From positions 44,244,791-44,308,790 of the forward strand of contig OX638132.1 of the NCBI GenBank assembly GCA_951804985.1: 64,000 bases of DNA, in the 5' to 3' direction. Below are positions 43,618 through 55,411 of this stretch, piece by piece. The stretch's first letter is position 1; the number at the start of each line of letters is the position of its first letter. The notes under the pieces were generated by a model. That model was not told the DNA's origin. It saw only the letters and a list, made by a program, of their open reading frames with translations, and did no database searches. A program made the translations under genes and the position numbers. The stretch is from Dryomyza anilis. Taxonomy: Eukaryota; Arthropoda; Insecta; Diptera; Dryomyzidae.

Positions 43618-45561
43618 ATGAATAAGATCCTTATGCTGGTCCTGGTGTTGGCAGCAGCTGAAGCAGTCAACATCACGCAGACGCCGATGAACGAGACAAG
43701 AATATTTTTTGAGAAAACTACTAAGGCATTATTTTATAGTGACGAATGGACAGTGATATCTAAGTACCACTGCAATTTTCTGGATCTAACGAAAAAATAT
43801 ATGGAAGCAGCCATTGAAATGTGCCGGAAAATGAGTTCAAGCGTACCAGGAATGAATTTCGGAAGATCGTGTGAAGCGGCAATGCAAGAAACATCGTCGA
43901 TAATGAGGACATTACAGAAAAATGAGGGTGTTATTAAAAGAACAATTCAAAATAATCGCCAAAAGAGATCGCTAAATTTCGTAGGTGAGGGCTTTAACTG
44001 GGCTTTCGGCGTAATGGACAACAGTGATCGAGAAAAGATATGCAAACATCTGGAGGACATTGAGAACCGAGAGAGCGAAACCTATGACGTCATGAGGAAA
44101 CAGGTGACGGTGATGACATCTAATTTTGGAAAACTGTCAGCACCATTGCTGGATTCTCTAAGGGAGGTGGAAGAACTACAGATGACATTGAACAACACCA
44201 CACAACAACAGCAGAAAATAAATAGAGATATGGATAACAAGCTCAACAAAGTACAGTTTATGTTTCATTTCTTGGAAATACAGTCAACCAGAAATGCTAA
44301 TTTAATGGAGATTCAGGGACAACAATCAATAGAAATGGCAATAATTGACGATCTCTACAAGGGGGATCTGCATCCTACGATAATAGATCGAAAGGAACTA
44401 GACGCAATGTTGGCCCGTCTCAAATTAAGGGGCAAAGCGAATTGGTTTATTCAACAGACTTTTGATATGCATCATTTGTCAAAGGTACGAGTTTTTCCGG
44501 ACGGGGATAGTCTGATGTTCATAATTAAGACACCACTGCCGGATGATGTGTTATTTGCGTTGTATTTATCCGATCCCCATTAACATCAATGAGGAATGGG
44601 ACTCGCTGGTTAAGACAAAGTATGACTACATAGCGGAGGCGGAAGATCGGAGTAGATTCATAGTATTAACGCACGAGGATCATTTAAGATGTGTTACGGT
44701 GAACCAAGAGATGGACAAGGAGATAACGCTATATAGACGTCCGGGAACGATTATGACGAGCAGCAATGTACTTTGTGAGGTCACGTTAATGCAAGACAGG
44801 ACAGATAGAGTGAATACCTGTGAACATGTAGCTATTAGGAAGAGTTCAGGGTTGGTAGTGAAACTATGGGCTTCAAACTCCTGGTTGTTCAGGTTTGATA
44901 CGCCAGCGGTTTTCGAAGCGATTTGCGGAACAAACACGGCTACACTGACGCTAGCAGGGATGGGGTCGATGTCAGTGAATGAGGCCTGCGACTTGCACAA
45001 CAGAGAATTAATATTGCCTTATGAATCTGCACCAAGAATGTTCAGGAATGTAACCTATAAAAAAGAGGAGCACACCTTGTATATCGAAAATATAAAGGGG
45101 GATTGGGGAGCGTTACGCACAGAAAATGCGTCAGTCACACTTTTGCTAATACAGACGTCGCACTAAGAGATGGCCAGCGCAGTTTTGAAGATCTGAAAGC
45201 GGAAATGAGTCAGAAGCAGGAGCGGCTAGAATGGCTAAAGCATCAGCACGAGATGAAGACTATGGGAGCATCGTACGGCGTGGTAGTGTTGGTATTAATC
45301 TTCGTGGTATTAGCGTATTTTTGGTACTTTCGAGTAGAATCATCGAGAAAGCTAAAATTAACAAAGTCACTGAAGGATAGGGAGACAGTAGCAACAGTAA
45401 ATGCCATCAGTAGCGTAAAAATTGAGGAGAACGAGTTAGCGGAGCGTATTGCATTTCGGCCAACCACAACTCAACGAGTTGTTAAACAGAAACATGAGGA
45501 CGAAGAGCAGAGTCGAAAGCCAACCATAACGACATTGGGACCAGCTTATGGAATGATTTAG
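43618..45561 (+). pseudogene. env: Element A envelope (F-type), copy 2, frameshifted
   Basis: Baculovirus-F-like fusion envelope. Start ATG 43618 lies eight bases after the predicted splice acceptor. Signal peptide residues 1-16; cleavage site RQKR at 114-117 followed by 'SLNFVGEGFNWAFGVMD', the fusion-peptide region shared with F proteins; heptad-rich region about 150-240. The frame breaks at about 44565, where five bases present in copy 3 are missing, and resumes at 44543-45166. The transmembrane segment ('GVVVLVLIFVVLAYFWYF', about 45277-45330) and tail lie in a third, -1 frame, 45103-45561. The last shift is shared by both long copies. As it stands it cannot give a full membrane protein without frameshifting. 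Confidence 0.85.
45094..45100 (+). other. Possible -1 slippery heptamer in env (copy 2)
   Basis: A AAG GGG in the correct phase (ata aag ggg) just before the overlap in which the transmembrane segment lies in the -1 frame. A small hairpin (acgca-7 nt-tgcgt) begins 14 nt downstream. The same arrangement is at 57690-57696. An ancestral frameshift mutation is the simpler reading. Confidence 0.25.
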
Positions 45562-46134
45562 GGGTATGAGTATGAGGGATTCGAGAAGAAAATTCAATTT
45601 ACATTATAAATTAGAATTAATAATATGAGGGATTGAAAAACAAAAAAAAAAACAGAAAAAAAAACAAAAAAAAAAAACAAAAAAAAATATAAGTATATAT
45701 AAAAATAAAAAGGTGTGGAAAAACAAAAAAAAATTAAGTATTTTAGTTAAAATATCGTCGAATATGCCTAAGTTCAAGTAAACACTTCATTGCACAAAAT
45801 AAAGCATAATTGCTCGCACATATAAATAAGAATAACAACAGAATAACACAAAACAAAGCAATTACAAAGCGGTAACCTAAGAAGCTACTGTTTTGCCAAC
45901 TGCAATGTTCTGTGCATTATAAACAATGTTCGGTGGTGGGGTCATTTTAAAATAGAATATGATAATTTGTAATATTTTTACCATATATTTTTTTTTAAGA
46001 TATTATTCAGACATATTGATAAGACTTGTTAAGTAAACTGATAAGAGTATAATTTTTAGGCAATATCAATTATGTAAAAGAAAAACTATTATTCATTTTA
46101 ATAATATTTTTTTCTTTTAATAAGGGTGGAGGTA
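45562..46134 (+). other. Element A env 3' UTR and polypurine tract
   Basis: A-rich non-coding tail (poly-A runs 45640-45735) ending in 'ataagggtggaggta', a good polypurine tract directly before the LTR. Repeated at 58158-58730. Confidence 0.75.
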
Positions 46135-46630
46135 TGTTGTAAGTCAACATAGTGTGTTTTGGTAAGTCACTATACGTTGATATTATAAACGTATCGTGAC
46201 CTACTTACGCGATGACTACTTCATGCAGTTATCGTTACGTTGCAGTAAAGTGCAACGTAGGACATATGTGTCATAGTCAAGCAAGCCAATGAACTAGCAA
46301 CAGTATGAGCGAAGCTGGGCCAAACCGGCAGCAGCATGATTGGCTAAGGACTTTTTCCCTTACGGAAGCAAATAGTGAGTGGAATTTGCGCACGGCACTC
46401 TGCCGGAACATGTAGATTTGAAACATGCCTTCTTACAATAGTTAAGTTAAATTTTAAGGGAGTTGAGAAATAGAGTTAAGAGGTGTAAGAAGCCAAAAAT
46501 ATTGAGCTAAAAAGTGTTGAAATAAAGTCTAAGTTTAAATTAAAAGAATTCAAATATAAAATTATTTATTGGTAAATAATTAAAGTACTAAAGTAGGAGT
46601 AAGTATAATTCAACGTTGGAGATACTAACA
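46135..46630 (+). repeat. Element A 3' LTR (first copy)
   Basis: 496 bp, from TGTTGTAAGTC to ATACTAACA, preceded by the polypurine tract. AATAAAG near 46521 is a likely poly(A) signal. Identical in length to 58731-59226. The right flank is SINE sequence ('ccag|gcttgaacc' region), so the element had inserted in a SINE-a head. No 5' LTR of A exists in the window. Confidence 0.88.
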
Positions 46631-46673
46631 CCAGGCTTGAACCGGGCACTAACCACTGAGCTACCACGGCTAC
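46631..46673 (-). mobile_element. SINE-a head fragment flanking element A LTR
   Basis: Continuation of the SINE into which A had inserted: B box 'ggttcaagcc' and A box 'gtagctcagtgg' on the minus strand, with about 24 bp between the boxes deleted compared with 59227-59293. It is followed by the usual 'aattaatttct' flank, which identifies it as the SINE-a of a tandem unit. Confidence 0.82.
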
Positions 46674-47248
46674 AATTAATTTCTGAGGTATCAAAAATAT
46701 TGTTGTTGTTTTCGTCCCAAAATTTAATGAACACGTGTTCGTATAGTTGTTGTTTTTCGATCTTACTTTGTCGCTATTATGTTTTGTTTTGCGTCTGTCA
46801 GCAACATCTGTTTGTCCGTGAGTCTGTCTGTCGATATGTTGAAAGTAACTAAAAGCTATTATTTCGAAGCTAACATAAAAAAATATATTTTAGTTAATTT
46901 TATTTTAGACTTTTATTACATATATGTATTTTTGTATATTAAATGAATTGTTTATTTTATATGTATTTGTATTATTATTTAATTTAATCTATGTATATTA
47001 TTTTGAAACCATTTACTTACCTTATACACTTTCTCCTTTTCTGCAGCCTCTACTGTTGATTATGTGTAAACTCTCCGCACGTTACCAATAAGCGTTGTAT
47101 AGTGTATTTAGATAACAATGGAACGAAATCAACTTGGTATTTATGCGAAATTGAAGTTCAATTTTTCTTTACGAACTTAAACCATACCAACATTCGTTGG
47201 AAAATTCGTTTTTTTCTATTTTTGTATTTTTAACATTCATACATACAC

Positions 47249-47847
47249 AAATTGAAGCGTTGGTTGCAATAAGGGCGTTATGTGAAAAAGTAAGTTTTGA
47301 GATATTTGCGTTTAAAGTTTTTGAATGTCCGTATCTCAAGTAATGAACCAATATTATTGATTAATATTTTCCATTAAAATTTGCACTTTTAGATTTATTA
47401 TGCACTTTTTAAATTTATTTTAAAGCTCCTTTTAATATATAAAATAATTAATTAAAATAAAAGATTTATACGCCCTTATTGCATAAAACGAGTAATATAA
47501 TATGGGCGTATTGAGTTTTAAAGCTTTTATCATTACATAAATGAAAAAAATACAGATTATTGTGCATAGTCTAGATATACTTATTGATATGAATGGATAT
47601 AGATTTAAATTACTTTCAAAATGGCTCAAAACTAAATTTACTCTGTTGAAAACTGACTCTGAAAAAAAAAATTTTTTTTTTTTGTATGGAATTAACGCTC
47701 TTGTTGCATAAAACGACAAAAAAACATTATGCAATCGATGTGGGATTTCACAGGATGGTAGAAGGCACTGCTGGGATCATTCAGTGCGAATATTGCAAAA
47801 AGGGCGTTATGATGCCTAACGCCCTTGTTGCACCCAACGCTTCAATT
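47249..47847. mobile_element. Foldback / TIR element (U4)
   Basis: Both ends kept ('aattgaagcgttgg' at left, 'ccaacgcttcaatt' at right). Length about 599 bp, close to the U1 copy. No coding frame of interest. Confidence 0.63.
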
Positions 47848-49996
47848 GTTCTTAGTTACTTTTTTGACACCTAAGAACTTAATGTCTGAATATCTAGAAA
47901 AATTTGGCTTAGTTACTTTCAACAGACAGACAGGCAGACTAACAAACAGATGGCGACCTCGCAAAACAAAGCATACGAGCGAATATTACAGACAGATCAA
48001 TATCGATGAAAACAACAACAACAATACATGAACACGTGTTCTTTTTGCGAAGAATACAGCAACAATTTTTCGTGTTCTTTTTGGTTTTTTATAATCAAAA
48101 AATTAACTTCTGAAAATCCAGTTGAATAAAGTTTGTTTACTTTTTGGACAACTAAGTAATTTCCTTTCTTGATATCCAGATGACAAATTCTTGAATTTGT
48201 TTATTGATATTAGTCAAATTCTACTATTTTTCTTTCTAATGGAATTCTTCTCGAGTTTTAGAATTTTATTTCCCTCCGTGTAACTTATTGTACTAATTGT
48301 TAATCTTATAAATATACAAATATACATCAACACGTAAAAATGACCAGTTCATTAAATTAAAATAAGATCGAGTTTTAAGGAGTAGTGGTATTTTGTTCAA
48401 CTATGTATTTATTTTACTAGATTTTTACTAGTTTGTTGCAGGGATAACAATAAAAAGCAATTTATGGTAATATTTTCATTTATTTATATATCTTATGTTA
48501 TTTCTTATTATAACTAGGTAATACTTAATAAAAACATTATTACAATCAATAACAATGTCTTAAATGGTAAACCTTATATAATTTAAAAAGTAGTATTCGA
48601 CAAATGATGAATTGGGGTGATGAATATCGTACACATACACACAGAAAAATCCTCTTTTGGCATGAGGTTGGAAGAACTAAAATGTTTGTTGGCCCAACTA
48701 ACTTCATTCGAATAAATCAAATTGTCAACATTTTTTTGGCGGAACTGCTATATTAGCCTATACACTTGAAATATTAGTCTATACACTCCCCCAATGGTTC
48801 TTAATCTCTACTAAATTGTTTTAAAGGAGTTCGAAATTTGTTGAAGTACAAACTGCAAATCTTTTAGTTTTGACAATAACAACCGACTAAGCGGTTTATT
48901 GGTTGGCACAGTAAATCTCTACTCGGTGTGTATTTAAAAGATGTTTTAACAACAGTGGGTTGACAAAAGTCGGTTGTTAAAAGTGAGCGGACTGTGAAAA
49001 AATACCGTAACATTTTTTATTGCAGAAATCTCCAAATAGACGTAAACGGACCTAAAGACATTATTTATAAACAAAGATACAATAATTTTTGCCAACTATT
49101 ACAATACTAGAATGCTTCAAAGTTGGCAACACTGGGTATGCCACTTATTTCGCTGACATTGTGACACATTGTTACGTGCCTTTACGTTAATTCAATACTT
49201 TAAAGTACCGTAAAGATGTTCCGAATACGGGCCGTAAATACATTCACGCATCCACCTATTATTGCAGAATTTCCGGAATATTTGCGGATTGTTTTCATCG
49301 GAGTATAAGCTTGTAAATATGTAACGTATACGGCACGTTTACGTGCCTTTTGGTTCATTGGGATGACTATTGGGAAAAAAATGTATGTCTTTTCATTGTC
49401 ATGAAAACGTTCAAAGACAGTCAAGGTTACGGACAATGTCATGATAATAAATGATAAATGCTGTTTAACCTTCTTATGGTCTATGGCCTTTTTATAAAAC
49501 TAATGATAATATCGGATAACAATTACATACAAATGTGAGCAAATATGTAATTCAATTCAACATTACTGATAGTTTTAAACACAATAGTTTTATATATGTT
49601 ATTTGAACTAATATCTCAATGATATATTTCTAAATGAAATATTACAAACTGCGCAAATAATTTATATCAGCATCCGCATGCGTATTAAACCGCCCATTGC
49701 TAATTCTTGTTTCCAGTTAACAAATATTATTAACTAAAATAAATATGAAAACATATACTAGGGATGTTAATCTGAAAAACTCAATTTGTCGATATTTTCT
49801 GATGTGTCGAAAAAAACTTCTATTTTTTCGATGCATCGAATGATAATTTATTAGGTAAATAATTTTTATTTTGATTAAGATAAAAATGATATTTTAATAT
49901 AAAATGTTAAAGGTGAACTTCTTCGTTCGTAAATCTTACAATAAAGTTCACTTTTTTTTATATTAAAAAATATTATTATTATTTAAATTTTTTTTG

Positions 49997-50935
49997 TTTT
50001 TGTGTCAGTTAGATTTTCGTGTGACACAATTCGAACAGCCGAATAGCATTAAAATTAAAATCATACATTTTTCAAAGTGCCTTAATACAGAATCATGACG
50101 AACAGTAGGCAAGAACACGATAATATTGCATTGTCATCTAGTTTTAGGCTTTGTTTAAAATTTAAAGTCTGTAGCTCATCGGGAAGTTAGTTTAAAAGAG
50201 AGTTAAAAAGACAAGGGACCGAGCTAATAAAAAAGTTTTAAAATATGTTTAATAACAAAAAAAAAAGATTAAAATAAATACTTTTTTGTCTCTAAGTGCC
50301 AAATTTCAGGATACGCCATTTTAGAAATGCACAAAAAACCGTATAAAGCCAACGCACAGTAGGGTATCTTCATATGCTTAACGGCCAATAATACTAAAAA
50401 TGGTCCTAGACAAATGAATTTTAATACACATGTTATCCTGTTTGAAAATGGGCGTATTCTGTTCTGTTTTTGTGTCAGTTAGATTTTCGTGTGACACAAT
50501 TCGAACAGCCGAATAGCATTAAAATTAAAATCATACATTTTTCAAAGTGCCTTAATACAGAATCATGACGAACAGTAGGCAAGAACACGATAATATTGCA
50601 TTGTCATCTAGTTTTAGGCTTTGTTTAAAATTTAAAGTCTGTAGCTCATCGGGAAGTTAGTTTAAAAGAGAGTTAAAAAGACAAGGGACCGAGCTAATAA
50701 AAAAGTTTTAAAATATGTTTAATAACAAAAAAAAAAGATTAAAATAAATACTTTTTTGTCTCTAAGTGCCAAATTTCAGGATACGCCATTTTAGAAATGC
50801 ACAAAAAACCGTATAAAGCCAACGCACAGTAGGGTATCTTCATATGCTTAACGGCCAATAATACTAAAAATGGTCCTAGACAAATGAATTTTAATACACA
50901 TGTTATCCTGTTTGAAAATGGGCGTATTCTGTCAA
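49997..50935. repeat. 470-bp tandem duplication in U4
   Basis: 'tgtgtcagttagattttcg' begins at 50001 and again at 50471. The two copies run to 'gggcgtattct' (50460 and 50930) with no difference that I can see, so it is very recent. U1, U2 and U5 have one copy. Confidence 0.9.
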
Positions 50936-51636
50936 GGGACACGCCCACCATCCATAAAAGCCACATGCTCATGTACCTATAACTCGTAAAATATTAGAAA
51001 TAAAGTTATAAAATTCAAAACATATGAGTCTAACAAGCACGTTAATATATTTTTCCAAAATGGACGTGATCCACCTTTTGCAAATTTTTATTTCAAATGC
51101 ATATTTCAATTTTTTTAAATACTTCTAAATCATTTAATTGTTTTATTTAATCAATAGTTCAATAATAAATAGTTAACAAAATATTGGTTCTATTTTAAAC
51201 ACATTTTGTCATTGCTACAAACTTTTCTTGCCGCTCTAACATATACGAATCCAGCCTAGACAAATGAAATTTAATACACATGTTATCCTGTTTGAAAATG
51301 GGCGTATTCTGTCAAGGGACACGCCCACCATCCATACAAGCCACATGCTCATGTACCTATAACTCGTAAAATATTAGAAATAAAGTTATAAAATTCAAAA
51401 CATATGAGTCTAGCAAGCACGTTAATATATTTTTCCAAAATGGGCGTGATCCACCTTTTGCAAATTTTTATTTCAAATGCATATTTCAATTTTTTTAAAT
51501 ACTTCTAAATCATTTAATTGTTTTATTTAATCAATAGTTCAATAATAAATAGTCAACAAAATATTGGTTCTATTTTAAACACATTTTATCATTGCTACAA
51601 ACTTTTCTTGCCGCTCTAACATATACGAATCCAGCC
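50877..51636. repeat. 380-bp tandem duplication shared by U4 and U5
   Basis: 'cctagacaaatga' at 50876 and 51256; the first copy ends in 'cgaatccag' where the second begins. U5 has the same duplication (63280 and 63660), while U1 and U2 do not. This supports U4 and U5 as sister copies. Confidence 0.88.
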
Positions 51637-51679
51637 AGACTTCAAAAATATCACGTATTTTTATTTCCAGGTTCACGAA

Positions 51680-52565
51680 AATGCTCCTCTACTCAGGTAG
51701 TAGCATTTTCTAGTCCTTTGTCATAATTTTCTACTCCCTTTTACTAAAATCTACTTACTTTTGCAAAAATTGCTTACATTTTTAATTTGATGAGAACCAT
51801 TTCTTGCACCCCAATTACTATGATCAATTATCTGTAAAATAAATGTAATATTTTTGCAATGGTCTTTAAATTGTAGATGTTATAATTAAGGGTGTGTGCG
51901 AGTTCGACTAAATTGCTGACTAAAGTAAATTTTGTCGGTAATGCATCGTTTACTTTTCAATTTAGAAAATTTTTGAGCAAACTAAATTGAACTAAATTTG
52001 AAGACAGCAAACAGACATATCACAATCGGTTTATTAATGATTTTAACCAGTTACCCGTTACCGAATGGCAAACTAATAAAAACCCGTACAATTTAGTTCA
52101 GTCGGCAATTTAGTCGCACACACCCTAAATATAAAATTGTATCACCTTTTATAAATAAAATTTTAAAAACACCATGTATTTCATTGGGTGTTCCAGATAC
52201 ACTCCAACTCTAGAATATACCATCCTGTATACATTATAGAAAATCCATATAATCAAGAATGAATAAAAATGTTAAAATTAACATATCTATTAATTTATTT
52301 GAATCTAATCCATATTTCTAACACCTTCCATCAAATTTACTACAAAATGTAATTTTCTACTCATTTTACATCAAATCTACACCATTTTGCAATGTTTTCA
52401 ATTCTACTCCATTCTACTTATTTCTACTCCCCATTTTTTTCCATTTGCATTGGCGAAAAGTATGAACACTGGTCCCACCACTTTGAATACAAATATAACA
52501 CGCACAGCTGAAAATGGTGAGAGAAGAGAGCTCGGTCTAAGCTCTTCTAGGACTGTAACATACAA
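51680..52565 (+). mobile_element. hAT-like MITE with nested Harbinger-like MITE, left end lost, plus SINE (U4)
   Basis: The Harbinger-like MITE is complete here (51890-52125, TAA on both sides, about 236 bp) and includes the 55-bp block lost in U2. The hAT-like right end GAACACTG ends at 52471 and is followed by the SINE from 'gtcccacc' to about 52565. The hAT left end and SINE head were deleted around 51670-51680. Confidence 0.75.
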
Positions 52566-52684
52566 CGAAAACACAAGTGAATGAATTAATTAACGATATT
52601 CGGATTTCTCCGTATTTTTTCATTTTTTAAACATAAATATGGATTTTGTAAGGAAAATTAGCAATTATGTTAAATTACTGTGAG

Positions 52685-52964
52685 AACAATATGTTTATAT
52701 ACTAAAAACTTTATTTTTCTAGTTTTACTATCATACAATTCTTTTTCACATTTTTTTTTTAACGTGACAATGCGGATAATAATATTAATTAGATTTAATA
52801 ATAATATTAATTAGATTTTAATTTTTACTTTGTGTTTTTATACTTAGCATTTTCAATTTCTAATGTTTTGTTTTTTATCAAATGTTTTTTGGAAACTTTG
52901 TTTTATTTCTAAAACAAAGTTTTCATTGTTTTCAAATATATTAAATACATCAGGTTATGGGCCC
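52685..52964 (+). mobile_element. copia LTR (putative) and primer-binding site (U4)
   Basis: Homologous to 10368-10645: LTR-like segment ending 'catca' at 52952, followed by 'ggttatgggccc' at 52953-52964. A small internal duplication 'taatattaattagattt' lies near 52780-52815. The left edge is approximate. Confidence 0.55.
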
Positions 52965-53069
52965 TCTCACGTTATAGAGAGCAACGTTTAAAATTGTGAA
53001 AATTTATAAATTCCTTGCAGAAGATATTAAGGATACATATCTTAAGGATAATCAACGTACGTATTTAAG

Positions 53070-53432
53070 ATGTCAATAATCAAAACGCATATTAAGAAGC
53101 TGCGTGGCGGTGAAAATTTCGATGATTGGAAATTTTCCGTGGAAGCGTACTTCCAAATGAAGAATCTTTGGAAAGCAGTGGCAGGCACAGAAGATAATGC
53201 AGATAAGCTGATTCAAGCAAAATCGGAGCTGATATTGTTGGTGGAAAAATCAAATTTTCCACACATTCGTGCATGCAAGACTGCCAAAGAGATCTGGGTC
53301 GCACTAGAAGGATTATATCAGGACACGGGACTGGTACGGCGCGTTGGTCTAATTCAACAATTTTGTTCGACGAAGCTGAATGATTTACACAACAGAGGAC
53401 TACGTGAACGACATTTTGAACACTGCGCATAA
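53070..53432 (+). pseudogene. gag: copia gag, longest fragment (U4)
   Basis: 120-codon frame: the same N-terminus as the stubs, with 'KNLWKAV' (Trp where the others have Cys), then 'KEIWVALEGLYQDTGLVRRV' and 'STKLNDL'. A frame change follows, then pieces resembling 'YV-N-T-A-H-K-L-Q-G-A-G'. At 53440, after 'gcgcaggtctgag', it switches to integrase of element B, with a shared 'tctgag' at the joint. It supplies the sequence that U1 and U2 lost. Non-functional, but clear copia family. Confidence 0.85.
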
Positions 53433-53440
53433 GCTTCAAG

Positions 53441-53610
53441 GCGCAGGTCTGAGAGATTTAAGGAAGGAGATCTGGTCATGCTTTGTAGCCCGCCAGTAGT
53501 GAAATTGACAAATCCAAAATTACAAACACACCGGGAAGGACCGTACAGGATAATTAAAAGGATAAATGACATTGTGTATCGGATTCAGAATACTACAGGC
53601 GTCAGACGAA
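53441..53610 (+). pseudogene. pol: Element B integrase C-terminal fragment (second copy)
   Basis: About 160 bp matching 34345-34510, including the GPY/F block ('HREGPYRIIKRIND'). It is bounded by copia gag on the left and element A spacer on the right ('gtcagacgaaa|cgtaac'), with one or more shared bases at each joint. A three-way chimera. Confidence 0.88.
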
Positions 53611-54140
53611 ACGTAACAAACAGTTCGTAATTATCGTAACACATAATTTAGATCATGTTAAAAGCATAATATTGCAAATAAGGGTGAAGAGCAAAAAAAA
53701 AGCAATGTACGCGTAAATAAGAGTTTTAGGGATTAAATAAAATAAATATATAGGGATTTAATATTAATGAAATAAATTAGTGCATAAGGAAATAGTTATG
53801 TATTCATTTCTAACAAAGTTTGAATAAAGAAAATAGATAAGGGAGTAAGGTAATTTAACAAATTATATTAGATGAGTGTGAAAATATCACAAGTTAATAG
53901 CAGTTAATGATGATAAAACTAATTAACTAAAATAAAAGTTGAATTGTCACTACAATTAATATAGGTCAGTCAAAGGCATTGACCCATACGATAGGAACCA
54001 CTGCTCGCTGTTAATGCACTACAAATGAAATATAATACGTTAATGCATTAAATAAAATATGAAAAATCATAATAAATGGCTAGATGGCGCGAGACGGCGT
54101 GGAGTAAAGGGAAGGTGCAAAGTAGCAAGAAGTGGTTTAA

Positions 54141-54229
<89 letters not shown>

Positions 54230-54982
54230 GAATAATTGCCTACCAAAGTTGTTGCGGAGTAGGGGGTAAAATATGATTAATAAATAAAACGAAAAATAAT
54301 AATTAAAGATAATGAAACCAAATAGAATTATATGGGATTTAAAAAAAAAAGGGAGTAAAAAAAAATGTAATGAAATCGTGAAATCAATGAAATATAATAT
54401 AGGGATAAATAAACTAAAGTGAAATGTAAAATTAAATAAATAGAATGATATTATGAGGAATATAATAGGATAAAAGCTTTTAATAGGAAGAAATAAAAAT
54501 GATCTAAAGAAACAATGGCATAGGCAGATTGGATAGTTAAATACAATTATATATAAACTCTACAAAAGGTAAAAGCAAATAAATCGCGGTCGACCAAAAA
54601 GAACAAAAAAATATAATATACATAAATATAATTGCATAATTAAGTAAAATAAAACGCGTTACTGAATGCAGAATTTGCAATTTTCTGTTGTTATTTTTCA
54701 ATTTTTCTGTTTTTATTTTTTTTAACAAGCAAGAAATACTAATAAAAAATAAGAACAAAAATCGACCATGAAAATTATATAAATTTTTATACCAAGCGAT
54801 TGGTGTTAAAACAAAAGAAAAGTAGAAATCGACGATGAAAATAACCAGTTTGTTTTCCAAATAATAACAACGGATAGATGTAAATTATTTTTTTTATGTG
54901 GGTATTTTATTTCTTTTAATCTTGGTTTTAATATAATTTTTCACATCATTTTTACATCATTTTCAAATAAATTTCACATATT
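53611..54982. other. Element A pol-env spacer (copy 3) with (TA)n
   Basis: Matches 35465-36816. The (ta)n run (about 54160-54224) is longer than in the other copies and is preceded by an A run. No gene on the plus strand; the 3' exon of the antisense ORF starts at 54983. Confidence 0.7.
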
Positions 54983-55306
54983 TTAGGGGATGAAGGCACC
55001 CAAGTACATGACCACCCGCGGGACGAACAGCGTCCCGATCAGCGCGCCGGCTTCCTTCTCTAAACGTACGATCTCGCGGCAAATTAAAAGAAATACCTCA
55101 AATGTTGGATCATCCTTGTAAGATTCGATGAGGCGATGCAGGCGTGTATCAACGCCTTCATCCCACCAATTCGCCCTAAGCGTTGTCAAATATGTCTCGA
55201 AATATTTCAGTTGATTGCTATTCCAGATGATCATAACCTGGCGGTCGCTCATCCTACCTCGAACATACTCGGTGTTGTCGTCACTGAAGTCAATTTGTGA
55301 GAATGT
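54983..55306 (-). CDS. Antisense gene of element A, 3' exon (copy 3, uninterrupted locus)
   Basis: Minus strand, about 107 codons after the 3' splice site 'ggttcttttcag' (intron ends at 55307), stop TAA at 54983. It contains 'MSDRQVMIIWNSNQLKYF' and several hydrophobic and charged helices; no known domain recognised, no zinc or catalytic signature. It differs from copies 1/2 by two replacements (D for N, T for A). If spliced from exon 2 by the obvious GTTAGT donor the frame does not fit. A GTAACA donor with the acceptor 'gacttcag' 20 bases inside would keep it. It could also be translated from its own Met (MSDRQ). Unknown function. Confidence 0.5.
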   Translation of the reverse strand, partial: TFSQIDFSDDNTEYVRGRMSDRQVMIIWNSNQLKYFETYLTTLRANWWDEGVDTRLHRLIESYKDDPTFEVFLLICREIVRLEKEAGALIGTLFVPRVVMYLGAFIP

Positions 55307-55411
55307 CTGAAAAGAACCAAAACAACAAAAAAAAACAAAAATTAATTAATTTAAAAAAAAAAATATTTAATAGAAATGAGTAATTTAAAAATCTAAATAA
55401 ATGTTACTAAC

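Larger units (their letters stand above)
35737..43727. repeat. 4.0-kb tandem duplication within element A
   Basis: 35737-39735 and 39741-43727 are near-identical, with offset 3,991 bp through most of the length and 4,004 at the start. The first copy stops 35 codons into env ('gagaaaacta') and is joined through 'gttaa' to the second copy's start at 'tatcacaag'. Both contain the LINE at the same site with the same target duplication, so the LINE came first and the duplication second. Confidence 0.92.
46674..53440. repeat. Tandem unit U4
   Basis: Continues from SINE-a as in U1/U2. The GGTTCC minisatellite is deleted (47249 joins 'acatacac' directly to the foldback end). Specific to U4 is a 470-bp tandem duplication; shared with U5 is a 380-bp one. 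The unit ends in copia gag, which here extends further than in U1 and U2. Stretches 47848-49996 and 52566-52700 have no supported gene. Confidence 0.85.
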
